This document shows, piece by piece, positions 9,801 through 16,609 of a DNA stretch of 64,000 nt. The stretch comes from Bacteriovorax stolpii (GTDB lineage: Bacteria; Bdellovibrionota; UBA2428). The notes under the pieces were generated by a model. The model was not told where the DNA came from, did not search any database, and worked only from the letters and a program-made list of their open reading frames with translations. The stretch's first letter is position 1. Every line of letters begins with the position of its first letter. Where the stretch lies: the NCBI GenBank assembly GCA_945881775.1, contig CAMCVE010000012.1, forward strand, positions 25,381-89,380, in the 5' to 3' direction. The position numbers and the translations under genes were made by a program.

Positions 9801-11627
9801 CGGAGTCGCACGTATCTTCATTTTAGAGGACTGCACTTCTTGGCTTAGAAACGTAGCCATCGAAGAGACGCTCGGATGAGCCATGAGTTGAAGCATTGAA
9901 AGCTTTCGACCGGTGGCCACCTCAAGTTTTTCGACGAGAACCTCGCCTAGCAGCGAGGATCCCCCGGCATCAAAAAAGTTTTCGTCGCGGCCCAAATTGG
10001 GGCGCTGCAAAAGTTCGGACCAGATAGGGAGGAGTTGAGACTCCATTGATCCCGAGGAAACTGTCTGTGTTGTTTTGGAGTGATCTCGGGACTCAAGCGA
10101 AAGTTTTGCAAGTTGGGCACGGTCGAGTTTGCCATGGGCATTCAAAGGGAGAGACGCAACGAAATGAATCCGCGCCGGAACCATGTAGTCCGGTACAAGA
10201 TTATTTACGCGTTCTCTGAGCGTTCTCTCGGTCACAGAAGATGATTTTTCGGCGACAACAACCCAAGCCTCGATTCGAGCGGAAACTCCCTCTCCAGTAA
10301 GGCAGGCAGCGGCTTGTGAAACACCTTCTTGGAGGGCAAGCGCCGATTCAATTTCACCAAGCTCAATGCGGAAGCCGCGGAGCTTAATCTGATTGTCGAG
10401 ACGCCCAAGGTACTCGAGGTCGCCCGAAGGAAGGCGTCGGACTTTGTCACCGCTCCGGTAGTAGAGTTGGCCTTCGCGCTGAATATACTTTTCGGCGCTG
10501 AGCTCGGGGCGCTTAATATATCCGAGAGAAACGCCTGGACCCGAAATGATAAGCTCCCCGCTCTCCCCATCTGCGACGCTGTTAAGAGAAGCATCGCAGA
10601 TAGCGAGCCTCAGGTCTTTAATTTCGCGCCCTATGTTCGAGGTCGCACTCCCGGCGTCAGCGGGCCCAACAAACTTGAAGCTTGAGAAGATGGTGCATTC
10701 GGTGGGGCCATACCCGTTGATCAGGCGCGGGTTTTCAAAACCACGCTTTTCGAACCACGGCGCAAGAAGTCTGAGATCAAGCGATTCCCCTCCGAGAATA
10801 ACATATCGCAGAGAAAGGTCTTCACCTGATCCACGCAGATGACGGCGCATCAGAGGCATGAATGCGGAGGGTGTTGCGTTGAGGATGCTGACCTTTTCAT
10901 TTACTAAGAGCTCATAGAAGTCAGCCGCGGAGCGACTGACTTCGCTTGGAACAACGCAGAGTCGTCCCCCGAAGAGCAATGCTCCCCAAATTTCCCAAAC
11001 AGAAAAGTCAAAACAGTAGGAATGAAAGAGCGTCCAGACATCGGTCTCGCGGAATCCATAAAGATCTTGAGCGTGTTCAAAAAGTCGGAGCACTGAGCGG
11101 TGTGAAGTCAGTGCGGCCTTGGGTTCGCCAGTGGAGCCCGAAGTAAAGATCGCGTAGGCAGGAGCATCGGGAGAGATCTCGACCTTGAGATCCGCCGTGG
11201 AGCTCTTCGAAACAGTGGTCTGCCACTCGCGCGAGTCGCAAATCTCCAGAGGCATAGTGACTGCCATAAACGACGCGCGGAATTTTTCCTGGCTCAGGAT
11301 TCTCACGGGTTCAGCGTCTTCGAGAATCGAGCGCACTCGCGCTGCCGGATAGGCGGAATCCAGCGGGATGTATGCGGCGCCGGTCTTAAGGATCGCCAGA
11401 AGGTTCACGATGAGGTCTACATTCTTGTCCAAGAGAAGTGCGACACGAGTGTTTTTTCCGATGCCGAGGGAGTGGAGATGGTTTGCAAGTTGGTTCGAGG
11501 CTTCGTCGAGTTCGCGGTAGCTCAGGTGCCGCATCTCAGAGTCAGAGACGGCAATCCTGTCGGGAAAACGGGCGGCGGTCTTCTTGAAGGAAGCGCTGAG
11601 GCCGAGGTGTGGATCAAAATAGGGCAC
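816..11627 (-). CDS. hybrid NRPS-PKS with embedded aminotransferase: A-PCP-KS-AT-ACP-AMT-C-A-PCP-C-PCP
   Basis: 3603 aa. A1 (~10090-11600; FTSGSTGEPK, YGPTE), PCP1 (~9860-10050; DAGGSSL), KS (~8530-9800; HTACSTSL, EGHGTGTPLGDP, NMGHL), AT (~7340-8250; GYSLGE), ACP (~7020-7200; MGLDSL), PLP aminotransferase (~5540-6790; FDEVITGLR, ASYGKVVGG), C1 (~4230-5510; HHIVCDGW), A2 (~2770-4150; YTSGSTGKSKG), PCP2 (~2500-2660; LGGHSV), C2 (~1190-2440; HHLIFDGW), PCP3 (~910-1110; VGGHSL). No KR/DH/ER/TE domain seen. Domain boundaries approximate. Confidence 0.95.
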   Translation of the reverse strand: MPYFDPHLGLSASFKKTAARFPDRIAVSDSEMRHLSYRELDEASNQLANHLHSLGIGKNTRVALLLDKNVDLIVNLLAILKTGAAYIPLDSAYPAARVRSILEDAEPVRILSQEKFRASFMAVTMPLEICDSREWQTTVSKSSTADLKVEISPDAPAYAIFTSGSTGEPKAALTSHRSVLRLFEHAQDLYGFRETDVWTLFHSYCFDFSVWEIWGALLFGGRLCVVPSEVSRSAADFYELLVNEKVSILNATPSAFMPLMRRHLRGSGEDLSLRYVILGGESLDLRLLAPWFEKRGFENPRLINGYGPTECTIFSSFKFVGPADAGSATSNIGREIKDLRLAICDASLNSVADGESGELIISGPGVSLGYIKRPELSAEKYIQREGQLYYRSGDKVRRLPSGDLEYLGRLDNQIKLRGFRIELGEIESALALQEGVSQAAACLTGEGVSARIEAWVVVAEKSSSVTERTLRERVNNLVPDYMVPARIHFVASLPLNAHGKLDRAQLAKLSLESRDHSKTTQTVSSGSMESQLLPIWSELLQRPNLGRDENFFDAGGSSLLGEVLVEKLEVATGRKLSMLQLMAHPSVSSMATFLSQEVQSSKMKIRATPRPEESAVAVIAMEGRFPGARNVEEFWQALLEGRETLRFFKPDEICPSEAREDPNYIPVRGIVEGAFDFDAEFFGFTGSEASVLDPQQRLFLEICWLALEKAGYVGRQRPHNIGVFAGVSANTYFLNNVFRNSDVLKKIGLFGAQLLNERDHVASRVAYKLDLQGPALSIHTACSTSLVAISEAFFALREGRCEMALAGGATVFSPQNAGHLYQEGAMLSKDGHTASFSEHSSGTVFSDGAGVVLLKRLDDAVRDGDEVLAIIRGAALNNDGGLKPSFTAPSIEGQTEVVRQALGLAGLRAQDISYVEGHGTGTPLGDPMELEALTNAFRADTELEGFCALGSVKSNMGHLVAAAGVAGFMKAVLAIKHAQIPASLGCKQPTSKHNWSRSPFFVNTSLRAWTGARRAGVSSFGVGGTNAHVILESAPSTDSIVPDLDRGPQLLVLSARSPHALRQMSKDWAHDLKTRTARIQDIAMSASRGRKEFSERRWVVANSRSEAQRLLLEESSPYSGQGQCQSTRDVLFLFPGDGTQYTSMGEQLLKSDSLFAQHMSHCLEANAAAVSPQAKLLALEYSLARTLMDRGVQPRALLGYSLGEFTAAVIAGVFSLQEAFALLETQWKALQAISKGSMLSVRLPTMEVQKILPPNLAVAASISPFLSIVSGSVPELSSFAELLSTKDVPSSRISVDYAYHSPAMDAVSQTLLDKLQHVRLHAPQIDLYSGSKGRLLAHEEALSPNHWSNVIRASIQFQDCVAAAHNDNPDVVWLELGPGKNLTTFARQCLPPSTHVVPSLSDRSEAESLEWLSCQGKLWCLGSEILTPVDADARKVSLPAYPFERKHYLAEATLNAAAPARPSDVEPVGVSNSVLEQVVGLFEDISGLEISSFGRDLSFTEMGLDSLFLTQAATALEKKFKIPLSFRRLTEDLATLGTLSDYIGAAAPSAGETPMAHVFSESAAARSIGDEEAEVTRVPFGAIARVSRTSEEFTPAQALAFDRWKSLYIQRTAGSKAHASENRAHFADPRVVSGFKPATKEIVYPVAVSRSKGSKLWDIDGNEYIDLLNGFGTNFLGHSPDFIKEAQKAQLDLGIEVGPSTPLAGETAKLFCEITGNERAAFCCTGSEAVLGCVRIARTVTKRDLLVVFAGSYHGIVDEVIVRGGKNGRAYAAAPGIMPSSVGNVIVLEYGNSDSLRVIRDRASEIAAVLVEPVQSRNPRLQPTAFLKELRTLTEQTEICLIFDEVITGLRAHPQGAQAIFDVKADLASYGKVVGGSNPIGVIAGKRKFMDALDGGDWRFGDESRPEVGVTYFAGTYLRHPLALSAAFAVLKHLKSEGPELQKSLNARTQNFVEQVNEHLKSVGAPFELHHFASMFRLSFLEETPYSELFCLLMRSKGIHIIENFPCFLTASHSQADLEQCHKAFEDSVAEMQDAGFFRRGEDRSSTPAQREIWMASQMSSQASLSYNEAVELRLSGELNKKALEAALQWLLKRHASLRARFDAKTGALHEAPMPAGPLISVKDIQETELPFDLTHGPLIRFSLIEDGPTQQRLRICAHHIVCDGWSLGIIIKELALAYGSFIKGLEPALSPAGSMTDYALARSKLQDRNRKYWRGVYTTLPERLRLPIDKERTANRSFESKRLDWPLAPGQIQALREAGLKNGTSFFTTLFTGVTTWFARMSGQNDFVMGVAKAGQASCDFPTLVGHCVNTLPVRVRPATARSFVDNIKASRSVLLDAFEHGDTTFQEILRDMKVSRHEDRVPLMPVLFNLDQTLDVTKFDWSGLHAGFLSLPRVSENFELFINAVETLDGGLTLETQYSLDLFSDEQMTALMQSLCHYLASAAADPTSPVAALPLVSLNPPQPSLESFETQPALSSLLDSRLKVSDLQGRVLDRDGLTRAAIQVWQGLLRAGLKPGDRVALLLDRTAQLPATLLGVLSCEAPYVPLDPQYPITKVLDILRDADPTLVLASRAYQKIASTFERNVVWVEDLLESPLDLKQAPTALPLVPASTPAYILYTSGSTGKSKGVVVTHGSLVNFLLSMKECPGLSPEDRIAAITTLTFDIAGLEIYLPLICGAQLVVLDREMARDGRALVACLREQRITTLQATPTSWTLLQLAGLSDASLNLRALAGGEPLPKELASELLRTSRELWNMYGPTETTIWSSCLRVTPEHLKAISIPIGSPIRQTQIHILDTNLQPLPAGVVGEICIGGWGVAKGYWKNESLTHEKFVAAPFEGASSGTSLYRTGDLGRRLPNGDLQILGRSDQQVKIRGYRIEIGEVESALASIADLTQSAVLAAQGPAGIELVAFYVSSTLLAASGVRSQLLGRLAENSIPTRYHRLDSLPMTANDKIDRVALKKLAEAPPPSQAPRSALRGLSDAEVQLAQAWSQVLGIEMNQLEPDSDFFVLGGHSVLALRLIGLLEKEGLELALPDIFAQATLGSMAQKCRSSQLPLEDIPRVETSARVSLSPMQARLYYLARLFPDSRAFNLPAAFVLKGKLSRKALQDSLDSLLTRQTALSIVFVEDAQGARLEQKPFKLDLGFEKIGSSKLQARLDTEVRRIFDFKQGPLFWARVFETSEHEHVMAIVVHHLIFDGWSFDLLLDELGSGYASLEQGAEIKVQPLQIQYRDFAQWQSQTQLRNRNVHAPFWKQALMDMPPLRLPADHVRPDSLKYQSKMMEFSVPEALVKNLSRFATSQGATLSMLLLAVYKVLLHQWSGQEDFCVGVPVQGRQRPETLGVIGFFVNTVLLRNKIPKGTTFSTLLKNVRDASLGALAHQDMPFEKISELLPGNSRTSSAALYQAFFSYQDTRNRSQSFGNLELGQVHLHSGHIATEISLAFKETGKGLHAELDYSTELFTSQTAEHLLQEFQVLLKKIAEGADFEVHCSAIKSQSPISTKAIQSAPPADTSLPQTPAEVTVAEIWRSLTHSASAVRRSDTFFDVGGHSLLAIQLLNRLENVFGCTVNPQILLTHTLSELATALHKAPPQNWLQRLLRRRRT

Positions 11628-11669
11628 GTGCCTAGTATCTTAGTGCCTGGGTGGAGGGTCGTTAAGATG

Positions 11670-12380
11670 TCAAAATACATCGATGATTCGCGTCGTTTTT
11701 TCGGCCGCAACGCTTGTTTCGCACACGAAGAGATCGGCGAACTTTTTCCATGTTCCGGTGAGAGTCCGGGAGCTTTTAGAGTCGAACACTTTGAACAGTC
11801 CTGAAGAGTTTAATTCTCGCAAATCAAGATCTCGGAAATCTCTGAAGACGTTGTCCAGAGGGTTGAGGGCTTTGTAGACAGCTTCTTTGGCGGCAAAGGC
11901 GCAGCTTAGAAACTCTTCTGGACTCATCCATTTGGGGGCTTGGAGCCGTTCGCTCTCGCTCAGAACGCGTCCTTCAATCTCCAGGCGCAAAAGTGGAGAG
12001 ACGCATCTTTCGGCGTCAACGCCCACCGAACTCAAAAGATCTGTGGACGAAATTATTACAATGGCAAAGTCTCGCGTATGGCTGATGGATCCCACAAATC
12101 CCCGAGGCCAAATGGGCCGGCGGTCACGGGCGCGCCCGACGCTCAGGTCTGTGGAGCCCAGCAGATCCAGCGCCAGGGCGGCGCACGCCCGGCCAGCGCA
12201 AAATTCTTGACGCCGCGACGTTACAGCTTGGTTCCACTCCGGACCTAAACGGAGCAGCTCTTGTGGAAGATTCCACGACAAGACCTGTCGGTCCGGATTC
12301 GAAAAATACAGAGCATTTTCGATGTCACTGAAAGGTCCCTCAAGCGAAACACAGGCCGTTCGGTTCGGGAAAATACTCAT
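11670..12380 (-). CDS. 4'-phosphopantetheinyl transferase (EntD/Sfp superfamily)
   Basis: SISHTRDFAIVII, GVDAERC and SCAFAAKEAVYKAL motifs; immediately upstream of the NRPS-PKS on the same strand. Confidence 0.9.
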   Translation of the reverse strand: MSIFPNRTACVSLEGPFSDIENALYFSNPDRQVLSWNLPQELLRLGPEWNQAVTSRRQEFCAGRACAALALDLLGSTDLSVGRARDRRPIWPRGFVGSISHTRDFAIVIISSTDLLSSVGVDAERCVSPLLRLEIEGRVLSESERLQAPKWMSPEEFLSCAFAAKEAVYKALNPLDNVFRDFRDLDLRELNSSGLFKVFDSKSSRTLTGTWKKFADLFVCETSVAAEKTTRIIDVF

Positions 12381-12388
12381 CGGAGTCT

Positions 12389-13459
12389 CTAGCGATGCAT
12401 CGCAAGCTCGAGCAGAAACGCGAGCGTCAGTCGAGTAAAGCGTTTGCCGTGCTCGAATGAGATCCGGTCGATTGTGTCTTGGGGAGTATGGGCGTAGGGG
12501 TTGTCTTTGCCAATGGTTTCAGAATACGGGAAGCCAACAGGAAATCCGCGCTGGCGCCAGGCGGCATGGTCGCTGCAACCATAGCCACAGGCCGACATCA
12601 CAAATGGAACATCAAGATACGTTGTGACGAGTTGACCCAGAAATGCGCTGATCTCGGGGTGAGTGAAATCCGAAACCAATGCGATCTTAGGTTCTGCTCC
12701 GGGATACATGGTGCCTTCGAGTTGCAGCACCGCTTTGACGTCGGTGCCTTCCAGACGATAGCTCTCGGAGACGTAGTGACTGCCGATCAGGCCCAATTCC
12801 TCTCCGGCATAGGCCATAAATTCGAGAGTTCTCAGGGGTCGGATGTCGTTCTCAACAAGAATTCGAAAAGCCTCGAGGATCACGGCCATACCTGAAGCGT
12901 TGTCATCGGCGCCGGGGCACGGATCATTCACGTTGGCCATGCCCGTCACTGAGTTGATGCAGTCAGCAGGAGTCCCTACGACGATGTGTTCTGACGCCAA
13001 AGCATCACGTCCCTTAAGGCGAACAATGAGACTCGGCTGCACTCTTGGCGCGTCGGCCGAGACGTGTTCTTGAAGAATGACTTCGATGTCAGGGCGGTCT
13101 TTTGCGATCGCCTTGAATTTTTCTGCATAGGCGATCAGCGAGGCCCGGCCCGTGCTGGAACGGTAGTAGCGGTTGTTGAACTTGACGAGGTCCTCAACAC
13201 TTTGACGAAGCCTTTCAGTCGAGATGTCTTCAAGTAGAGGCGCGAGGGTGAGCTGCTGAGAGAGCTTGCGTCCTGCAAAGAACCAGGGAAATTTTGGAAA
13301 ATTGTCTTGCTCGGGATAGCGTGCTTCGAAACTCACTTTGGGGTCTGGGGCACGAAAATAAGGTTCGAGAACCGCCGCCGTGATCATCTGAGGGCTGAGC
13401 AAACATACTGTAGCTCGCAAGAAGTTTTTGAAGATCCAAGAGCGTCGGCGCGAGTTCAT
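12389..13459 (-). CDS. M28-family zinc peptidase (aminopeptidase-like), probably exported
   Basis: GADDNASGMAVILEAF, EFMAYAGEELGLIGS and SDHAAWRQRGFP metal/catalytic motifs of M28; hydrophobic N-terminus. Confidence 0.88.
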   Translation of the reverse strand: MNSRRRSWIFKNFLRATVCLLSPQMITAAVLEPYFRAPDPKVSFEARYPEQDNFPKFPWFFAGRKLSQQLTLAPLLEDISTERLRQSVEDLVKFNNRYYRSSTGRASLIAYAEKFKAIAKDRPDIEVILQEHVSADAPRVQPSLIVRLKGRDALASEHIVVGTPADCINSVTGMANVNDPCPGADDNASGMAVILEAFRILVENDIRPLRTLEFMAYAGEELGLIGSHYVSESYRLEGTDVKAVLQLEGTMYPGAEPKIALVSDFTHPEISAFLGQLVTTYLDVPFVMSACGYGCSDHAAWRQRGFPVGFPYSETIGKDNPYAHTPQDTIDRISFEHGKRFTRLTLAFLLELAMHR

Positions 13460-13527
13460 AGTGAAAGTATATCCAATTGGGCAAGAAGGCGTCCAGAAGA
13501 TTGACGATGTCTAGAAATCTTTGCGGA

Positions 13528-14352
13528 CTAAGTCGAATTTGTCTCTAAATCGAAACAGAATCCAGAATAGTTTTCGATGTCCAGACCCACCTCGAAGGGA
13601 ATCGTCATCTTTTTCCCGACGTTGAGCCAGCTGTCGCGCAGGGAGTATCCCAGAGACTCGATCTCTTTTACAAAAACAGAACGATCATGAACTCGGTAGA
13701 CGCAAATCGCTGTTCCAATGTTGTTGAGCGTAAAAAAACTTTTTGAATCGTGCAAAGCTGCCGTGTTGATGACGATTCGACGGGGAAGATTTTGTCGTAC
13801 TTCGAGAATCTCACGGAGAGTTTGTGGGAGATATTGGAGGGCTCCCGAGACATAGAGAATATCGACTCCGCTCACGGGAATACTTGCAGAGAATTTAAGA
13901 GCAGAAGGCGCTTTGCGTGTCACTGCGAAGAGGCGACCTTCTTCGACTACGGCGGGCACATCAACAACCGTCCACAAAGAGTCTGTGGGGAATGTGCTTA
14001 ACTTCGAGAACGCATAGAATTTTATGCCTACGCTTCCGCCGACATCGACCACGTGACGAAGGCCTTGATCAAAGGCATCTTTGATCCAAAATAGTGCAGG
14101 GTAGTCGTAGTCATCGATCTGAAGTTTCCCTTCGTAGAGTTTTGCGGAGTCGGAGTTGTCGTAGCCAAGCCGTCGTGCTTTCGGGACGGCGTTCTGCGCG
14201 GCCGACTGACTGAGAAAGTGACCATGGAACAGGTGTGTGTTTTTCGCCACCGCAAATCTGCGCCCGTAGGCCCAGCGTCCGAGATGACGAAGGCCTGGCA
14301 GCACGCGCAAAGAATCTACTGCTTGGTGAAGTCGTCCAAAGGGTCCCGCCAT
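13528..14352 (-). CDS. putative methyltransferase, TIGR04325-like
   Basis: SAKLYEGKLQIDDYDYPALFW and HVVDVGGSVGIKFYAFSK (SAM-binding-like loop) resemble the TIGR04325 family; family recalled, not searched. Confidence 0.6.
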   Translation of the reverse strand: MAGPFGRLHQAVDSLRVLPGLRHLGRWAYGRRFAVAKNTHLFHGHFLSQSAAQNAVPKARRLGYDNSDSAKLYEGKLQIDDYDYPALFWIKDAFDQGLRHVVDVGGSVGIKFYAFSKLSTFPTDSLWTVVDVPAVVEEGRLFAVTRKAPSALKFSASIPVSGVDILYVSGALQYLPQTLREILEVRQNLPRRIVINTAALHDSKSFFTLNNIGTAICVYRVHDRSVFVKEIESLGYSLRDSWLNVGKKMTIPFEVGLDIENYSGFCFDLETNST

Positions 14353-14492
14353 GGCCTCTCTAGTGTATCTCGGGCCTCATCTTTGGAGAAGCCACGCACA
14401 ATCGTCGCATAATTATATGGTTTTATTGTGTTTTTATGGTGAGCTCTCTTTGTTGTTGTGAGGCATGGGGCTTTCGCGTACAAGATGCTGCA

Positions 14493-15878
14493 ATGCGTAA
14501 AATCTTTGTCCCCCTCCCCACAATCGGTTCATTCGTACTTCTCGCGGCGTTCTCAATGGGATCTGTTGCCCAGGCCGAGTCCACTCCCGAGACGATCTGC
14601 GCGGTCCCTGTTTGTGATATTGCGGCTTATCTCACAGCTCTTCGTGAAGCGCCCAATGCGCAGCGCGAACAAAAGATTTTGAAGGACTTCCCGACCTTCC
14701 TTCAAGACAATCGCAAAACCACAGATCTCGCAGTCTGGCAGAACCTGGCTGAGCTCGGCGAGAAAGTGCAGGAGCTTTCAATCCAGCTCGGAGATCCCGA
14801 CTACATTTTGCGTGAAGCGGCCAACATGATCGACGTTTCGATGCTCGGTCTCTTCCGCTTTGGACCCACGACATCTGAGAATCTTTTTGAGGCGTTTTCG
14901 AAAATTTCTTCGAGTGGTCGTCGTTACGAAGCTCTTAGTTTTTGGGATAAGCTCGAGCGCGAGCAGTCTCTAGAAGTTGTCGAAGTGGTTGTTGATTTCG
15001 CCATCAAGGCTGAAGCTCTTGCCCGCAAGATCGACGATCCCGAATGGATTATCGCCAAAGCTCGCCAACTCGCGACGACCGGTTCCACGCGCATTGCTGC
15101 ACTCGACCCGATCGTCGAAGGTCAGTACAAAATTCGCCTCCTGAAAGATCCCAACTTCGCGGAACTCTGCGGTGACATGGACAGCGTTGATACGTTGATC
15201 GTTGCGAACTGGATGACCTCGGAAGGTCTTGTGGCCACATTGATGAGCCGCCGTCTTGGAATGCACAAAGCTTACTTCAAAAACTTGCTGGTTTCCGAAG
15301 GAGCAACGCGCATCCGCGGTCAGGCCCTGAGCCAAGGAACTTCGTCGCGCATCACTCTCAAGCTCGACAAGGACACGGGAGATATCCGTGGATCTTTCTC
15401 CAGCACTCGCACGGGATGCACCTACCGCCTCGAAGGAACTCGCAAGCATTCTCCCGGCCTTTACCTCCGCGACGGCGCTCTCGAACTTCCAGAGAAACCC
15501 ACTTTGAAATCAGTGACCGGTATCTACCAAGCTGTGCTCGTGCCCGACTCAGTCGAAGGCTCCAAGCCTAAAATGCTTGAAGGTCGATTCATCATCCGCT
15601 CGCACGAACAGCCCAACGGTTCTGTGCTTGCAGCTTCGTTTGTTCGCAAGGATTTCACTCAGGATTTCCAATACGGATACCTGGTTAGCCCTCGCGGCTT
15701 TATGGTTTTCAATTCAGGATCTGGCGAACAGACTTTGGTTCGTTGGGACATGGCCTTCCGCCCCGATGACCAAGGCGTTTGGGCTTGGCGCGGACAGATG
15801 TTCAGTCTCTTCAATGGCGTGACCGGTCAGGTTGTGCTGAAGAAGGTTTCCGAGCTCGGCTCCGACGACGAAGAATAG
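14493..15878 (+). CDS. uncharacterised secreted protein
   Basis: Likely start MRKIFVPLPTIGSFVLLAAFSMGSVAQAES (signal peptide) inside ORF 14436..15878; no domain recognised. Confidence 0.7.
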   Translation: MRKIFVPLPTIGSFVLLAAFSMGSVAQAESTPETICAVPVCDIAAYLTALREAPNAQREQKILKDFPTFLQDNRKTTDLAVWQNLAELGEKVQELSIQLGDPDYILREAANMIDVSMLGLFRFGPTTSENLFEAFSKISSSGRRYEALSFWDKLEREQSLEVVEVVVDFAIKAEALARKIDDPEWIIAKARQLATTGSTRIAALDPIVEGQYKIRLLKDPNFAELCGDMDSVDTLIVANWMTSEGLVATLMSRRLGMHKAYFKNLLVSEGATRIRGQALSQGTSSRITLKLDKDTGDIRGSFSSTRTGCTYRLEGTRKHSPGLYLRDGALELPEKPTLKSVTGIYQAVLVPDSVEGSKPKMLEGRFIIRSHEQPNGSVLAASFVRKDFTQDFQYGYLVSPRGFMVFNSGSGEQTLVRWDMAFRPDDQGVWAWRGQMFSLFNGVTGQVVLKKVSELGSDDEE

Positions 15879-15880
15879 GC

Positions 15881-16582
15881 TTACTGCAGCGTTTTCACGA
15901 CGCGAGCAGGGTTTCCAGCAATTAAAGAATTCGGGGGGTAGTCTCCCGCTAGAACGACGGATCCGGTGGCGACAATGCAGCCGGATCCGATTTTGACGTT
16001 TTTAAGGATCGAAGACTGCGCACCAATCCATACATCGTTTCCGATTTCAATAGTTCCGGGTGTGGGTTTCCAGGCGAAGAGCGCGGCATTCTGGGGCGCG
16101 CCGAAATCCCAATTTGGGCGAAACCCGTGACACATGATCTCGCACTGTAGCCCGCGCTGAGTGGGGTCAGTGGGGTGAGTGTCGGTGTCCTGGATAAAGA
16201 CTCCCCAGGCGCTGAGGAAACGATCGCCGATCACCACACGCCCCCTCGAATTGATGCGAATGTCTCCAAGAATGGAGTTCGCTCCGATCTCAATGGAGCC
16301 GTTGCCAAAAGCTTCGAGTCGGGCATTTTCGTAGAGGATGCTATTGGCGCCGACCGAGATTTGAGCGTGAGGAGCTTCGGCCATGAGCACACGTCGTTTC
16401 TGCACGCGCACGTTGGTCGACAATTTGACGCCCGCGACGGGCCAGATTTTCAAAAGATGATGTTGCACAAGAAAGCCCAGGACCGTGCGGCCCTGCGACC
16501 AAGCCTGAGAAGGACGGTGGCGCAGGATCCAAAGAGCTTTGCGAAAAAGGCCGTCGCTCGGACCCGGTTTTGCGTCATCCAT
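15881..16582 (-). CDS. hexapeptide-repeat acyltransferase
   Basis: Repeated hexapeptide pattern (IGANSILGDIRINSRGRVVIGD, IEIGNDVWIGAQSSILKNVKIGSGCIVATGSVV). Confidence 0.85.
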   Translation of the reverse strand: MDDAKPGPSDGLFRKALWILRHRPSQAWSQGRTVLGFLVQHHLLKIWPVAGVKLSTNVRVQKRRVLMAEAPHAQISVGANSILYENARLEAFGNGSIEIGANSILGDIRINSRGRVVIGDRFLSAWGVFIQDTDTHPTDPTQRGLQCEIMCHGFRPNWDFGAPQNAALFAWKPTPGTIEIGNDVWIGAQSSILKNVKIGSGCIVATGSVVLAGDYPPNSLIAGNPARVVKTLQ

Positions 16583-16609
16583 ATGTTACAGTGATCATGG
16601 AGTCACGGC

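Noticed and set aside
816-13459. Idea that the NRPS-PKS plus peptidase is a colibactin-type prodrug system
   Set aside because: Colibactin's ClbP is an S12-type membrane peptidase acting on an N-acyl-D-Asn; here the peptidase is M28 and no starter acylation domain is seen.
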